Shown: positions 45,852 through 54,369 of the stretch, one piece after another | Numbering within the stretch: position 1 is the first letter of the stretch | How the letters are laid out: every line of letters begins with the position of its first letter | DNA from: Bacteroidota bacterium | Lineage (GTDB): Bacteria; Bacteroidota; Bacteroidia; 2-12-FULL-35-15 | Assembly (NCBI GenBank): GCA_947479085.1 | Contig: CANJYB010000003.1 | Location: 62,001-126,000, forward strand | Length of the DNA stretch: 64,000 bases | Reading direction: 5' to 3' | Made by a program: the position numbers and the translations under genes | Notes under the pieces: generated by a model | Told to the model about the DNA's origin: nothing | Database searches by the model: none | The model's input: the letters and a program-made list of their open reading frames with translations, nothing else

Positions 45852-46232
45852 ATGTCAGGCAAAAAATTAATCATATCTTTCTTTTGTTTTCTCTTCATTT
45901 CCATTTCATTTAATGGATTTGGAAAAACAATTGCTGCTGCTTCCCATAAGGAAAAAGCAGTGGTATGCCAGACTGTTTGTGAAAACACCGACCCTTTGGG
46001 AGAGGAAACCATTACCACTGTTAAGGATATTTTACACTCCACCATCAGGGTATCCGAAATTCATAACCGCAAATTTCATTGTTTAAAAAATAACCAACGT
46101 TCTGCCATTGCCTTACTATCCGGCATAGCGAGCGATAAGCTTAGTTCCTGGTTTGCTTATTACCTTTTGAGCATTACCGGTAATAATAGTCACCCTCCGT
46201 TTTATATTGCCTATCACCGGCTAATAATATAG
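45852..46232 (+). CDS. Small secreted protein, unknown
   Basis: The protein has about 126 residues and a hydrophobic N terminus (LIISFFCFLFISISFNGFGKTIAA). The rest is VVCQTVCENTDPLGEETITTVKDILHSTIRVSEIHN and a C-terminal part with DKLSSWFAYYLLSITGNN. No family is recognised. Two Cys pairs might form a disulfide. The start follows from the promoter immediately upstream. Confidence 0.55.
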   Translation: MSGKKLIISFFCFLFISISFNGFGKTIAAASHKEKAVVCQTVCENTDPLGEETITTVKDILHSTIRVSEIHNRKFHCLKNNQRSAIALLSGIASDKLSSWFAYYLLSITGNNSHPPFYIAYHRLII

Positions 46233-46342
46233 AATCTGTTTTTTAGTTCATACCGTTCATCGTTCTTATAAAAGAATGAATGAGGTAGTTTGTTTTATTC
46301 CTTTCAGGAGGAATATAGTAGTAACACATTAACTAATTAACA

Positions 46343-46468
46343 ATGGAAAATTCAGAAAATAAATCATCAAAGAAAAATAATTTTATGCAGGGATGGGGGT
46401 TAATACTCGTTATCCTTGGAGGTGTCACCACATTGCTGGTGGCTGTAAAAGCCATGATGGAATGGTAA
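46343..46468 (+). CDS. Mini membrane protein, 41 residues
   Basis: ATG to TAA: a polar basic N terminus (MENSENKSSKKNNFM) is followed by one membrane helix (GWGLILVILGGVTTLLVAV) and KAMMEW. It is a separate gene about 110 bp after the secreted protein. Unknown function. The clean layout makes it likely real. Confidence 0.55.
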   Translation: MENSENKSSKKNNFMQGWGLILVILGGVTTLLVAVKAMMEW

Positions 46469-46582
46469 TATAAAGAATGTGTTTGTCCGTTCGGCTGCTT
46501 CTACTTTTTGTTTAAGTGAATTGTTGGTTAATTGAAGCAGCCGATGGATGAACCTTTTTTGATTTGATTAAAAATGATTTTG

Positions 46583-47149
46583 TTATTTCTTCTCCATAGA
46601 TGCATCGTCCAGCTTTACCCCAAACAAATATTTCAAACCTATTACCTCACCTGTTTCTATGGTTTTCTTTTCAATTAAAAATTCCACCACCGATATTTTA
46701 TTATTGAAGGTATAGTTAGTAGTATCAAATTCAATATGTTCATCAAACCGAACTTGCACTATATCCTCAGCGGTTATTCTTTCATGAATAGGTATTGACA
46801 TCATAGTTCCGGGATTGTTCTCATCCTCTACATAGTTTGTGGAATCCCAGAAATCTAACGTGTTTTTAAACTGTTCGATGGTTAGCGGACAATCAGGATA
46901 GTTGCAATAAGCTTTTAGTTTTCCTTTTAATACGGCATTGGTAAGGGATTCGAAAATGGTTTTCTTGTCGTACTTATTCCATTCCACCAGGTAAGGAATG
47001 TTTGTTAAACTGTCTTTTTCCAAAGGCAATACTGTTTTTACCTTCTCTGCCCATACCACATTATGACTTTTGTTTTCGGTGCTTGTGTTGTTGGTTTTAT
47101 TACATGCAATCAGGGTTGCACATAAAATAATTAGAGTTGCTTTTTTCAT
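46583..47149 (-). CDS. Lipoprotein, unknown
   Basis: The protein has about 188 residues and a lipobox (LCATLIAC). The mature part is soluble, mixed alpha/beta, with repeated Cys in CNYPDCPLTIEQFKNTLDFWDS. The start at 47149 (MKKATLIIL) is used rather than a longer form. It is alone and unrecognised, possibly a periplasmic binding or stress protein. Confidence 0.7.
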   Translation of the reverse strand: MKKATLIILCATLIACNKTNNTSTENKSHNVVWAEKVKTVLPLEKDSLTNIPYLVEWNKYDKKTIFESLTNAVLKGKLKAYCNYPDCPLTIEQFKNTLDFWDSTNYVEDENNPGTMMSIPIHERITAEDIVQVRFDEHIEFDTTNYTFNNKISVVEFLIEKKTIETGEVIGLKYLFGVKLDDASMEKK

Positions 47150-47371
47150 AGAATAGTTTTTGTTTGTTAACACAAATCTACAAATTTAATTATTATTAAA
47201 TTAGAAAACAGTGGTGACACCGGTGTCATGGGTGTAATATTTTGCCAAATAGACCTTATATTCTTTCCCGAAAAATCGCAATAAAATTTTTGTTTCTATT
47301 TCCTTCTTTTCTTCAAAAAATTGAATTGTTGAAGTCTTTATTTCCAATAATAAAAAAACTTTAATTTTTAT

Positions 47372-47749
47372 TTATTTCAACAAACTCAATTCTGCTAATA
47401 ATAAATTTCTGTTTTTATCTGCTTCAACCTTAAGTTGAGTAAATATTCCCCCTAATAGGAACCCAAAGGAAGTGAGCTCATAATCAAATATAGTAGGAAA
47501 CCCTACTTCATGCAATTCGCTTGAAATGGTTCGGTTTTTCAACATCATTTTCAGTTGTCGCGAAATCTGATTGTTGGATAATTTGGTGTCATTTACTATT
47601 TCCGTATACCGTACTTTTCCTAATTTAAATAAACTTATAAGTATTCGAATCTGGTGCTTATTATCTACACCATAATGTAATATTTCTAATGAGGATGCAT
47701 TTGCCATTAATGTAATATCAACCGGGTACATTGCTTTTTTCTTTTTCAT
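47372..47749 (-). CDS. Winged-helix transcription regulator
   Basis: The protein has about 125 residues. The DNA-binding part (about 35-100) reads IRILISLFKLGKVRYTEIVNDTKLSNNQISRQLKMMLKNRTISS, a winged-helix of the ArsR/MarR or HxlR type, then FPTIFDYELTSFG. No sensor motif is visible. Its targets are not evident, but it stands next to array C and the orphan gene at 48209. The start at 47749 avoids an unlikely hydrophobic extension. Confidence 0.7.
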   Translation of the reverse strand: MKKKKAMYPVDITLMANASSLEILHYGVDNKHQIRILISLFKLGKVRYTEIVNDTKLSNNQISRQLKMMLKNRTISSELHEVGFPTIFDYELTSFGFLLGGIFTQLKVEADKNRNLLLAELSLLK

Positions 47750-47915
47750 AATTAGTATAGTGAGGGCGCAATGTATATAGTAAAAGAGCGGAGGTATATT
47801 AAGGTGCATAATGCACCTATTTTAAAACGTAATTAAATATTTACGTACTTCAAGCCGTCATTTAAAACCAATACCAGTTCTTTGATTCTCTTTTAAATGA
47901 AAGATTGATTATCAA

Positions 47916-48180
47916 CACCTTGTAAATCTCTTTGCATACCTCCGAAGATTCGGAGGTACATAAATAAGACTCTTTACTCACCTCCGAAGGTTCGGAGGTA
48001 TAGAAGTAAGACTCTTTGCACACCTCCGAAAGTTCGGAGGTATATAAGTAAGACTCTTTACTTACCTCCGAAAGTTCGGAGGCATATAAGTAAGGCTCTT
48101 TACTCACCTCCGAAAGTTCAGAGGTGTATAAGTAAGACTCTTTAAACACCTCCGAACATTAGATGGTGTATCAGTAAAAT
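47916..48180. repeat. Tandem array C: five 42-bp units plus partial ends
   Basis: Units start at 47939, 47981, 48023, 48065 and 48107, all exactly 42 bp, with partial copies at 47916-47938 and 48149-48180. Each begins with a hairpin, CCTCCGAA-x2-TTCGGAGG (8-bp stem, 2-nt loop), and continues with a GTAAGACTCTTT core. The last unit has lost the right hairpin arm. The minus strand has an open frame with a 14-residue period (SKESYLYTSELSEV). There are no spacers. The array ends 28 bp before the orphan gene at 48209. Confidence 0.92.
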
Positions 48181-48208
48181 AATTTATTAACCAAAAAACA
48201 ATTAAAAC

Positions 48209-49159
48209 ATGGCAACAAGTATCTGGCAACCGGGCGAAAACTTTATCAGGAATGGAGTTCGTGAAAACTACACTACTGCTGTTAAAGTAAGCACATTTCA
48301 TTTTAATGCGCTAACCACGCAAAGCAGTAACGCTGCAATAGCAGCATTGCTCACTATTTTTACTCCAAAACACAATGCATTAATTAATGCTTCATCCACC
48401 AAAGAGAGCGATTTGGGCGACCGTATCGGAGATACTAAAACAAAGGATGATTTGTTATTGGATTTAACTCAAAACCAATTACCCGAATGGCAACGGCTGA
48501 TTGGGAATGTGTACCGAAAAAAATCTGCAGCTTTTAAAACTCTTTTCCCTTATGGCCTAAAACCGTTTAATAGCGGAACAATAGATAATAGAATACTGGC
48601 AGTAAAAACACTTCGCGATAAATGTGTGGCAGACGCATCATTATCAGTGGTGGCTGCTTTGATAGTTACCTTTTATACCACTATTAGTACTGCAAGAACT
48701 GCTCAGGAAGGTGAAAAAACGGATGTGACATTCGATATCGGAAACCAGCTGGATGCTATTGAGCAGATGTGCATCACCCAGTTTGCTGATTACGGAGCTA
48801 TTGTTAATCTTTTTCCTAATAATTCAAACAAGATTAAAAGTTTTTTTGATGTGGTTAATTTGCAAAAACATATGCATAGCAACTTATACGAAGGGGTAGT
48901 GAACAAGAATAAGATACGAAATGTTGCAACAAAAACAGTTAAAGCAAGAAGCACAATAAGGGTAACCTGTGATGTCGATTTGCAGGTATGGGTAATAGAT
49001 TCATCAAAAAATAAAGCACATCCGCATGGAAGCTTTGTTCCGGCTGGGGTTCCAACAATAATAGGTTTTCCTGATCTTGGCGACTTTAATAACCGGGTAT
49101 TTCAGATTCAGAATTTAAGCCTTACCACTCAAGGGCATTATTCAATAGAGTTTTTGTAA
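48209..49159 (+). CDS. Orphan protein behind the 42-bp array
   Basis: I do not recognise this 316-residue protein. It starts MATSIWQPGENFIRNGVREN. There is no signal peptide. The first 210 residues are mostly helical (LTIFTPKHNALINASSTKESDLGDR, LLLDLTQNQLPEWQRLIGNVY, DVTFDIGNQLDAIEQMCITQFAD). The last 60 look like a beta-sandwich (STIRVTCDVDLQVWVIDSSK, VPTIIGFPDLGDFNNRVFQIQNLSL, GHYSIEFL). The gene has its own terminator, and array C lies just upstream. The orphan gene at 16563 has a similar shape: helical N-terminal part, beta-rich C-terminal part, array upstream. Direct homology is not visible. Confidence 0.65.
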   Translation: MATSIWQPGENFIRNGVRENYTTAVKVSTFHFNALTTQSSNAAIAALLTIFTPKHNALINASSTKESDLGDRIGDTKTKDDLLLDLTQNQLPEWQRLIGNVYRKKSAAFKTLFPYGLKPFNSGTIDNRILAVKTLRDKCVADASLSVVAALIVTFYTTISTARTAQEGEKTDVTFDIGNQLDAIEQMCITQFADYGAIVNLFPNNSNKIKSFFDVVNLQKHMHSNLYEGVVNKNKIRNVATKTVKARSTIRVTCDVDLQVWVIDSSKNKAHPHGSFVPAGVPTIIGFPDLGDFNNRVFQIQNLSLTTQGHYSIEFL

Positions 49160-49192
49160 AAGAGTATTTAGCATTTAGTATTGAGTATTGCG

Positions 49193-49221
49193 AAAGCTTC
49201 CTGTATTTAACAGGAAGCTTT
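49193..49221 (+). terminator. Terminator of the 48209 gene
   Basis: A 12-bp perfect stem (AAAGCTTCCTGT with complement), 5-nt loop and T tract, 34 bp after the stop. Confidence 0.85.
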
Positions 49222-49453
49222 TTTGTTTAATAGTACTAATGAGTAACCAAACTTTCTTAAGTTTGTAATCAATTAAACTTCTGTAAAACAATTATCAATA
49301 GTTTTAAATGAAAAAATACATTCTGTTTTGTTTTCTATTTAAAAACAATACTCTCATTTTAATTTATTGTTTTATACTTTTTAAACAGAACAATTGATTT
49401 CAATTCATTCCAAAACTGTTAAAAACTTCTCGCCCCGTTGCTTCATTTATTAT

Positions 49454-49461
49454 TACTTTTG
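49454..49461 (+). promoter_or_regulatory. -7 box (TACTTTTG) of the flavin reductase gene
   Basis: An exact TAnnTTTG match 19 bp before the ATG at 49480. A TTG at 49438 has only 13-nt spacing. Confidence 0.45.
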
Positions 49462-49479
49462 CCGATATAAATACAAAGT

Positions 49480-50376
49480 ATGCTTACCATTAATCCCAAA
49501 GAAGTTAAAGTATCCGAATTTCACAGCTACCTGCTGGGGGCTGTTGCTCCGCGCCCTATAGCGTTTGCAAGTACTCTAGATAAAGAGGGTACTCCTAATC
49601 TTGCACCATTCAGTTTCTTTAATGTATTCAGTGCCAATCCGCCCATAGCAGTATTTTCACCCGCCAGAAGCGGACGAACAGGCCATACCAAGCACACTTA
49701 CGAAAACATTAAAGAAGTGCCCGAAGTGGTTATCAATGTGGTAAACTATAACATGGTGCAGCAAACTTCATTGGCCAGTACAGAATATCCGAAAGGAATA
49801 AACGAGTTTGAAAAGGCTGGTTTTACTGCTGTTAAATCTGAAATGGTAAAACCTTTTCGTGTTATGGAATCGCCTGCACAGCTGGAGTGCAAAGTAAAAC
49901 AGGTGATAGAGCTTGGTGACCAGGGAGGAGCAGGAAACCTGATAATTTGCGAAGTAGTGCTGATGCATATCAGTGAAGAGGTATTGGATTTGAATAATCA
50001 CATCGACCCGCATAAGATTGATCTGGTTGCCCGGATGGGTGGAAACTGTTACAGCAGGGCCAATGGAGATTCTTTGTTTGAGGTGGTGAAGCCATTGTTG
50101 AATTTAGGAATTGGAATTGATAAAATTCCTTCTTATATTCGCAACTCAAAAGTGCTGACAGGAAATAATTTAGGCCAGTTGGGCAATGTGGAAACGCTTC
50201 CTACTAAAGAAGAAATAATGAATTATAAAAACTCAGGTGCTATAAATGAAGCATTTGAAATATATGGAACTAATTTAGATAAGCTGGAAGAGCATCTTCA
50301 TCACATTGCTAAAGGACTGTTGGAAAATCATAATGTGACAGAAGCCTGGAAAGTGCTCTTGTCTTTTGAACGATAA
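49480..50376 (+). CDS. Flavin reductase family protein
   Basis: The 298-residue protein has an N-terminal FMN-binding split barrel (about 1-190: VAPRPIAFASTLDKEGTPNLAPFSFFNVFSANPPIAVFSPARSG, VVINVVNYNMVQQTSLASTEYPKGINEFEKAGF, HIDPHKIDLVARMGG). It has a roughly 100-residue helical C-terminal extension that most members lack. It may reduce FMN for an oxygenase or be a flavin-dependent oxidoreductase; the partner is not in the window. Confidence 0.9.
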   Translation: MLTINPKEVKVSEFHSYLLGAVAPRPIAFASTLDKEGTPNLAPFSFFNVFSANPPIAVFSPARSGRTGHTKHTYENIKEVPEVVINVVNYNMVQQTSLASTEYPKGINEFEKAGFTAVKSEMVKPFRVMESPAQLECKVKQVIELGDQGGAGNLIICEVVLMHISEEVLDLNNHIDPHKIDLVARMGGNCYSRANGDSLFEVVKPLLNLGIGIDKIPSYIRNSKVLTGNNLGQLGNVETLPTKEEIMNYKNSGAINEAFEIYGTNLDKLEEHLHHIAKGLLENHNVTEAWKVLLSFER

Positions 50377-50428
50377 ACAAATAAAATAAACAATAAATAA
50401 TAACTAAAACAATTAAAAATTAAACACA

Positions 50429-50824
50429 ATGGACGTTACAGGAACCTTAAAAGTGAAAGGAGAAACAACAAAAGTTTCAGAAAAATTTACAAAAAGAGAA
50501 TTTGTTATCACAGATAATTCTTCTCAATACCCACAGCACATTTCATTTCAGCTTGCTCAGGACAAATGCGCTTTGCTTGATTCGTATCAACTTGGTCAGG
50601 AAATAAAAGTACATTTTAACTTGCGTGGCCGCGAGTGGACCAGCCCACAGGGAGAATTGAAGCACTTTAATTCTTTGGAAGCTTGGCGTATCGAAGCAGG
50701 TGCAGGTGCTCAAAATTCTTCAGCAAGTTCGGCTCCGGCTGCTTCTTCATCAAGTAAGAATGCTCCTGCAGCAATATCCGAAACCTTTACAGCTAATACA
50801 CAGGAAGACGATTTGCCTTTTTAA
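50429..50824 (+). CDS. DUF3127 OB-fold protein with SSB-like acidic tail
   Basis: The 131-residue protein has the DUF3127 domain (MDVTGTLKVKGETTKVSEKFTKREFVI, LAQDKCALLDSYQLGQEIKVHFNLRGREW), predicted to be an OB-fold. A Ser/Ala/Pro-rich linker follows (about 92-115). The tail ends EDDLPF, the same type as the acidic D-D-x-P-F tip of SSB that binds replication and repair proteins. It is thus probably a single-strand nucleic-acid-binding protein that recruits SSB partners. The family function is not established. Confidence 0.85.
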   Translation: MDVTGTLKVKGETTKVSEKFTKREFVITDNSSQYPQHISFQLAQDKCALLDSYQLGQEIKVHFNLRGREWTSPQGELKHFNSLEAWRIEAGAGAQNSSASSAPAASSSSKNAPAAISETFTANTQEDDLPF

Positions 50825-50846
50825 GAATTAAATTAATAGTATAATT

Positions 50847-50886
50847 CACCCGGACATTTATTGTTTTTCAATACATGCTCCGGGTG
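50847..50886 (+). terminator. Terminator of the DUF3127 gene
   Basis: An 8-bp stem CACCCGGA/TCCGGGTG with a 24-nt loop, followed by TTTT. The convergent dacB ends at 50901, so it may serve both. Confidence 0.6.
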
Positions 50887-50900
50887 TTTTTATTGGCGGT

Positions 50901-52361
50901 TTATTCTGCCAAAGCAACCATCAGCTTTTCTAATTTTCTTTTCATTTCGGTGGGAGTACAATCATAGTTATTGGCCAGCAACGAAAAACAAAGCGTTTCC
51001 CCTTTTTTATTTTTCACATATCCTGCATATCCTCTCGCTCTGTTCATGTAGCCGCTTTTGGCATGCAGGTTATTTTCTGCCAGTGTACCAACGCATAATC
51101 CACCCAATGAGCCTGACTTTCCGGCAACGGGCAAGGAGTTATAAAAGGTAGTAAAGTTTTTGTCTTTTGCCATCACCCTGAGTATTTGCGCTTGTGTTTT
51201 TGTAGTCATCACATTGGAGCGCGCTAATCCGCAACCATCATTCATAAAAAAACCGGAAACATCTACTCCTTTGTTTCTCCAAAAGTCAGTAACTATGGCT
51301 GTTCCTTCCGCTTCTGTTCCATATCCTGATTTTTTATAACTCAGGTATTTTAAAATACTTTCTGCAAAAAGGTTAATGCTTTTCAGATTAGTAAAGCGAA
51401 TGATAGAATCGAGAGTAGGGGAGAAGTGAATGTAGAGTGTGTGTTTATCGCTTTTGCTATAGGTTTTACTTTCCTTCAATTCTCTGATGGTAGTAGCTTT
51501 TTTTGAAATGAGAATACCATTTTTTTTCAAAGCCTTTGTAAATTCATCTGCACAAAACAAAGCAGGGTCAGGCATTGCACCATCCACTTCATAATCGATT
51601 CTGTTTGCAGGAATGGTTCCCTGTGCTGTTCTGTAATAAGTATAAGGAGAGCCATAAATATATGCATTGTCTTCTGTGCCATTTGCTATCACATTGTTGT
51701 TTAATTCCAAACCTTTTATTTCAGGTTTAAAGGCTGTGATAGAAGTTGGGCTTCCTGCCGCTCCTGATTTGTAAAGAATGGTATATTTATCATCATGATA
51801 AGATAAGCCACTGGCACCGGCTCCGTAATAGTTACCCATGTCTCCCCATACCCATTCTCCGGGAGTCATGTTGTAATCAAAAATGCCTGCATCACCAATA
51901 ACATTGCCGGTTATTTTCTTCACCCCTTTTGACTGTAATACTTTTGCCCATCTTTCCAGGATGGTACCACTTGCTTCTTTATTTTTAAAGTACTCCGATT
52001 CCAAAGTAGGGTCGCCACCCCCGGTAATATAAAGATTGCCCTCTATGGTTCCTGTTGAAGTATCAAATGTACCATCGTATTGTAGTTTTGTTTCAAACAT
52101 AAAATCTTTTCCGAGCAATGATAATGCGGCCCCTGTAGTGGCTATCTTCATTGTGCTTGCAGGTGTTAAACTGATGTTGCTGTTGTATTCATAGAGTATA
52201 GTGTCTTTCTTAACAGGCATCACACAGATGCTCCAGGTGGCGTGTTTCATTGCTTCATCGGAATTTAGCTTTTGAATTTCATTCAACAGTTTGGTATTGT
52301 TTTGTGAAAACAATAAAGCGGGAATAAGAAGTAAAGTAAAAGAAAGGAATGATTTATTCAT
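50901..52361 (-). CDS. dacB: D-alanyl-D-alanine carboxypeptidase/endopeptidase (S13)
   Basis: The 486-residue protein has a signal peptide (LLLIPALLFSQ). It is a class C low-molecular-weight PBP: SxxK in PASTMKIA (Ser 69, Lys 72), SxN in KSINLF, and KSGS in VAGKSGSLGG. A large insert between the first and second motifs is typical of this family (GGGDPTLES). It cleaves peptidoglycan stem peptides in the periplasm and is convergent with the DUF3127 gene. Confidence 0.93.
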   Translation of the reverse strand: MNKSFLSFTLLLIPALLFSQNNTKLLNEIQKLNSDEAMKHATWSICVMPVKKDTILYEYNSNISLTPASTMKIATTGAALSLLGKDFMFETKLQYDGTFDTSTGTIEGNLYITGGGDPTLESEYFKNKEASGTILERWAKVLQSKGVKKITGNVIGDAGIFDYNMTPGEWVWGDMGNYYGAGASGLSYHDDKYTILYKSGAAGSPTSITAFKPEIKGLELNNNVIANGTEDNAYIYGSPYTYYRTAQGTIPANRIDYEVDGAMPDPALFCADEFTKALKKNGILISKKATTIRELKESKTYSKSDKHTLYIHFSPTLDSIIRFTNLKSINLFAESILKYLSYKKSGYGTEAEGTAIVTDFWRNKGVDVSGFFMNDGCGLARSNVMTTKTQAQILRVMAKDKNFTTFYNSLPVAGKSGSLGGLCVGTLAENNLHAKSGYMNRARGYAGYVKNKKGETLCFSLLANNYDCTPTEMKRKLEKLMVALAE

Positions 52362-52476
52362 ACAGAATTTTAAACAGATTTATAGAAACGAAATTAAATA
52401 TAAATGCAATACAATAAAAAGATATTCATTTTAATTACAACAACCTTTGTTTAATTTTTGCCTGATAACTATCATA

Positions 52477-52506
52477 TTTGTGACATATAATTATAAAGTA
52501 ATTTTG
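52477..52506 (+). promoter_or_regulatory. Promoter TTTG-N18-TAATTTTG
   Basis: TTTG at 52477-52480 and TAATTTTG at 52499-52506 have 18-nt spacing, a textbook Bacteroidota promoter. It drives the 128-residue coiled-coil protein (ATG at 52535, leader about 20 nt). Confidence 0.7.
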
Positions 52507-52534
52507 CTTCATAAATAATTAAAATAAAAAAGTT

Positions 52535-52921
52535 ATGACAACAAAAATGAAACACATTGATGATTTACATTTTGAACATCAATTATGGATGAGTGAGGCA
52601 AAATTTTTTGCTGATGAACTAAAGATTTATCAAAAAAGATTAGCTGAAGTGGCATCAAAGAACACCAAAGAAGATGTTCGCAAACAAGTTGAGCATTTTC
52701 AAAACCAATTTATCATTCAGAAAGAACAACTGGATATATTAAACCATAGGGTAAATGAACATGAACAATGGCTTGAAAAGTATGCTACCAATCATCCTGT
52801 AGCAATTGACCATAAATTGTTTCCTGACCATGATTCCATGCATGAAAAAATGGATACATTCAAAAAATTGTATTCAGAATTGAAAAAGGAATTTCTTCAG
52901 TTTCTGGTTACCTGGATGTAA
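52535..52921 (+). CDS. Small helical protein of unknown function
   Basis: The 128-residue protein is all-helical and charged, with heptads (FFADELKIYQKRLAEVASKNTKEDVRKQVEHFQNQFIIQKEQLDILNHRV). It has no signal and is cytoplasmic. It has its own promoter. It resembles no family I can name. His- and Glu-rich patches (HRVNEHEQWLEK, DHKLFPDHDSMHEKM) could bind metal, which is only a guess. Confidence 0.7.
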   Translation: MTTKMKHIDDLHFEHQLWMSEAKFFADELKIYQKRLAEVASKNTKEDVRKQVEHFQNQFIIQKEQLDILNHRVNEHEQWLEKYATNHPVAIDHKLFPDHDSMHEKMDTFKKLYSELKKEFLQFLVTWM

Positions 52922-54283
52922 CTAATTTTGTTTAGCTAACACTTCAGCGTACTCGTTTTTGGCTTTATCAAACGTGGCAATCAGTTGCTCGCGTTCGGTA
53001 ATTAATCCGGAAATGAGTGCGCTTTTTTTATAAAATAAAGTCATCAGCATCCATTTTGTTCTGTAATCTTTTACCATGTGAAAGTACCAATAGGTAAACA
53101 AACCGGAAAGCGGAAGGCTTATTCCGTAGGCAATCGTTATCCATTGCAGGTGAGTATATTTCCAAAAAAGGTAAATTTGCAAAGAATAAAAAATAAGAAA
53201 AGTAAACATTCCTCCCACCATTCCAATTGCCCCTCTGAATTCTTTTTCTTTGCTTATTTTCTTTGCAAGGAATGCAGGTATCTCGAACGGTAAAAAATTA
53301 TTAATTAATCCATAAATATAAAAGGGGGCTCCGATAACAATTACCGCTATTGCTAATAAAGCGTTAATAACAAACGACTGACCTTTTCTCTTCGGTGCAA
53401 TGTCACTGTCATGCAGCCCAAGATCTTCGAGGTTCTTAAAATATTTTTTTATTCGGGCCCTCATTGTTTCAACAAATAAAGTATCGTGCTCAATAAAATA
53501 ATTTACAGTTTCAATGATGTTTTTGGTGATGATAAACTCCCCATCCTTTTCATTTTTATTTAGGTTGCGTTCCTCTGTTAGTTTTGATTTATAAAGTATT
53601 TCAATTTCATTTACCAATTCATCCGTCTTTTTATCTTCTATTGCAATAATAAGTTTTTCAAGTTGTTTGCTTATTTCGGCTGTTAAACTTTTTGCTCCTT
53701 CAAAACTATCTTTTTCAAATTCTTCTTTATAATCAGCCACCTTTATAGGCTTATGAATATTGATATATAAATCCCTGTTGAACCGATGAGGGTCAGCATA
53801 ATTTAAGCCGATGTTTACAATATGAACACCTAATTTAAAATCATTTCTTGCTTCTGCCCCTAATACTATACGTGCTGCACCGGTTTTAATTGGTCTCAGT
53901 TTACGCTCGGTAATGCTTATGCCTTCCGGAAACATAAGTATTGCTCCATTATTTTCAAGATGTTCGTAGCATTTGATAAATGTTTCTTCGTTTTTACTCA
54001 TTTGCGAAGGGTCGTCCTGTTTTCGGTAAACCGGGATTACATTGAATTTCGGCAGGAGCCATTTGGCTATTCGTGATTTGAACAACTCTCCTTTGCCAAG
54101 AAAAAACACTTTGCGGTTAAGGATGGTAGCTATGACAATAGGGTCCATAAATGTGCTTGGGTGATTTGCCAATACCAGTAAAGGGCCTTTGTCAGGTATA
54201 AGTTCCTTATTCCGAATAGCAATGGAACGAAAAAACATTCTCACTGTTATTTGCATTAATAATTTCAGGAAGGAATAAAGCAT
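52922..54283 (-). CDS. Lysophospholipid acyltransferase family protein
   Basis: The 453-residue protein has a PlsC-type domain: NHPSTFMD (H-x5-D variant, His 41), FPEGIS (about 107-112) and ARIVLGAEARNDF. After a helical linker the C-terminal half has membrane segments (VINALLAIAVIVIGAPFYIYGLI, GMVGGMFTFLIFYSLQIYLFW, WITIAYGISLPLSGLFTYWYF). It probably acylates lysophospholipids or glycerol-3-phosphate. The extra membrane half is common in Bacteroidota members but its role is unclear. Tail to tail with the small helical protein. Confidence 0.87.
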   Translation of the reverse strand: MLYSFLKLLMQITVRMFFRSIAIRNKELIPDKGPLLVLANHPSTFMDPIVIATILNRKVFFLGKGELFKSRIAKWLLPKFNVIPVYRKQDDPSQMSKNEETFIKCYEHLENNGAILMFPEGISITERKLRPIKTGAARIVLGAEARNDFKLGVHIVNIGLNYADPHRFNRDLYINIHKPIKVADYKEEFEKDSFEGAKSLTAEISKQLEKLIIAIEDKKTDELVNEIEILYKSKLTEERNLNKNEKDGEFIITKNIIETVNYFIEHDTLFVETMRARIKKYFKNLEDLGLHDSDIAPKRKGQSFVINALLAIAVIVIGAPFYIYGLINNFLPFEIPAFLAKKISKEKEFRGAIGMVGGMFTFLIFYSLQIYLFWKYTHLQWITIAYGISLPLSGLFTYWYFHMVKDYRTKWMLMTLFYKKSALISGLITEREQLIATFDKAKNEYAEVLAKQN

Positions 54284-54369
54284 TTGTTTTATTTTAAGCG
54301 AAAGTTAAACAAAAAGAATTATGTAATCGTATTGTTGTAAATGGATTTTTTTTAGAAAATAAAATGGTA

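Noticed and set aside
47862-48149. Repetitive 95-residue protein on the minus strand across array C
   Set aside because: It is the translation of the 42-bp tandem repeat (14-residue period). There is no signal or known motif, and its frame is open only because 42 is a multiple of three.
47916-48180. CRISPR array
   Set aside because: The 42-bp units are contiguous with no unique spacers, contain one hairpin each, and no cas gene is near. Arrays A and B also lack spacers.
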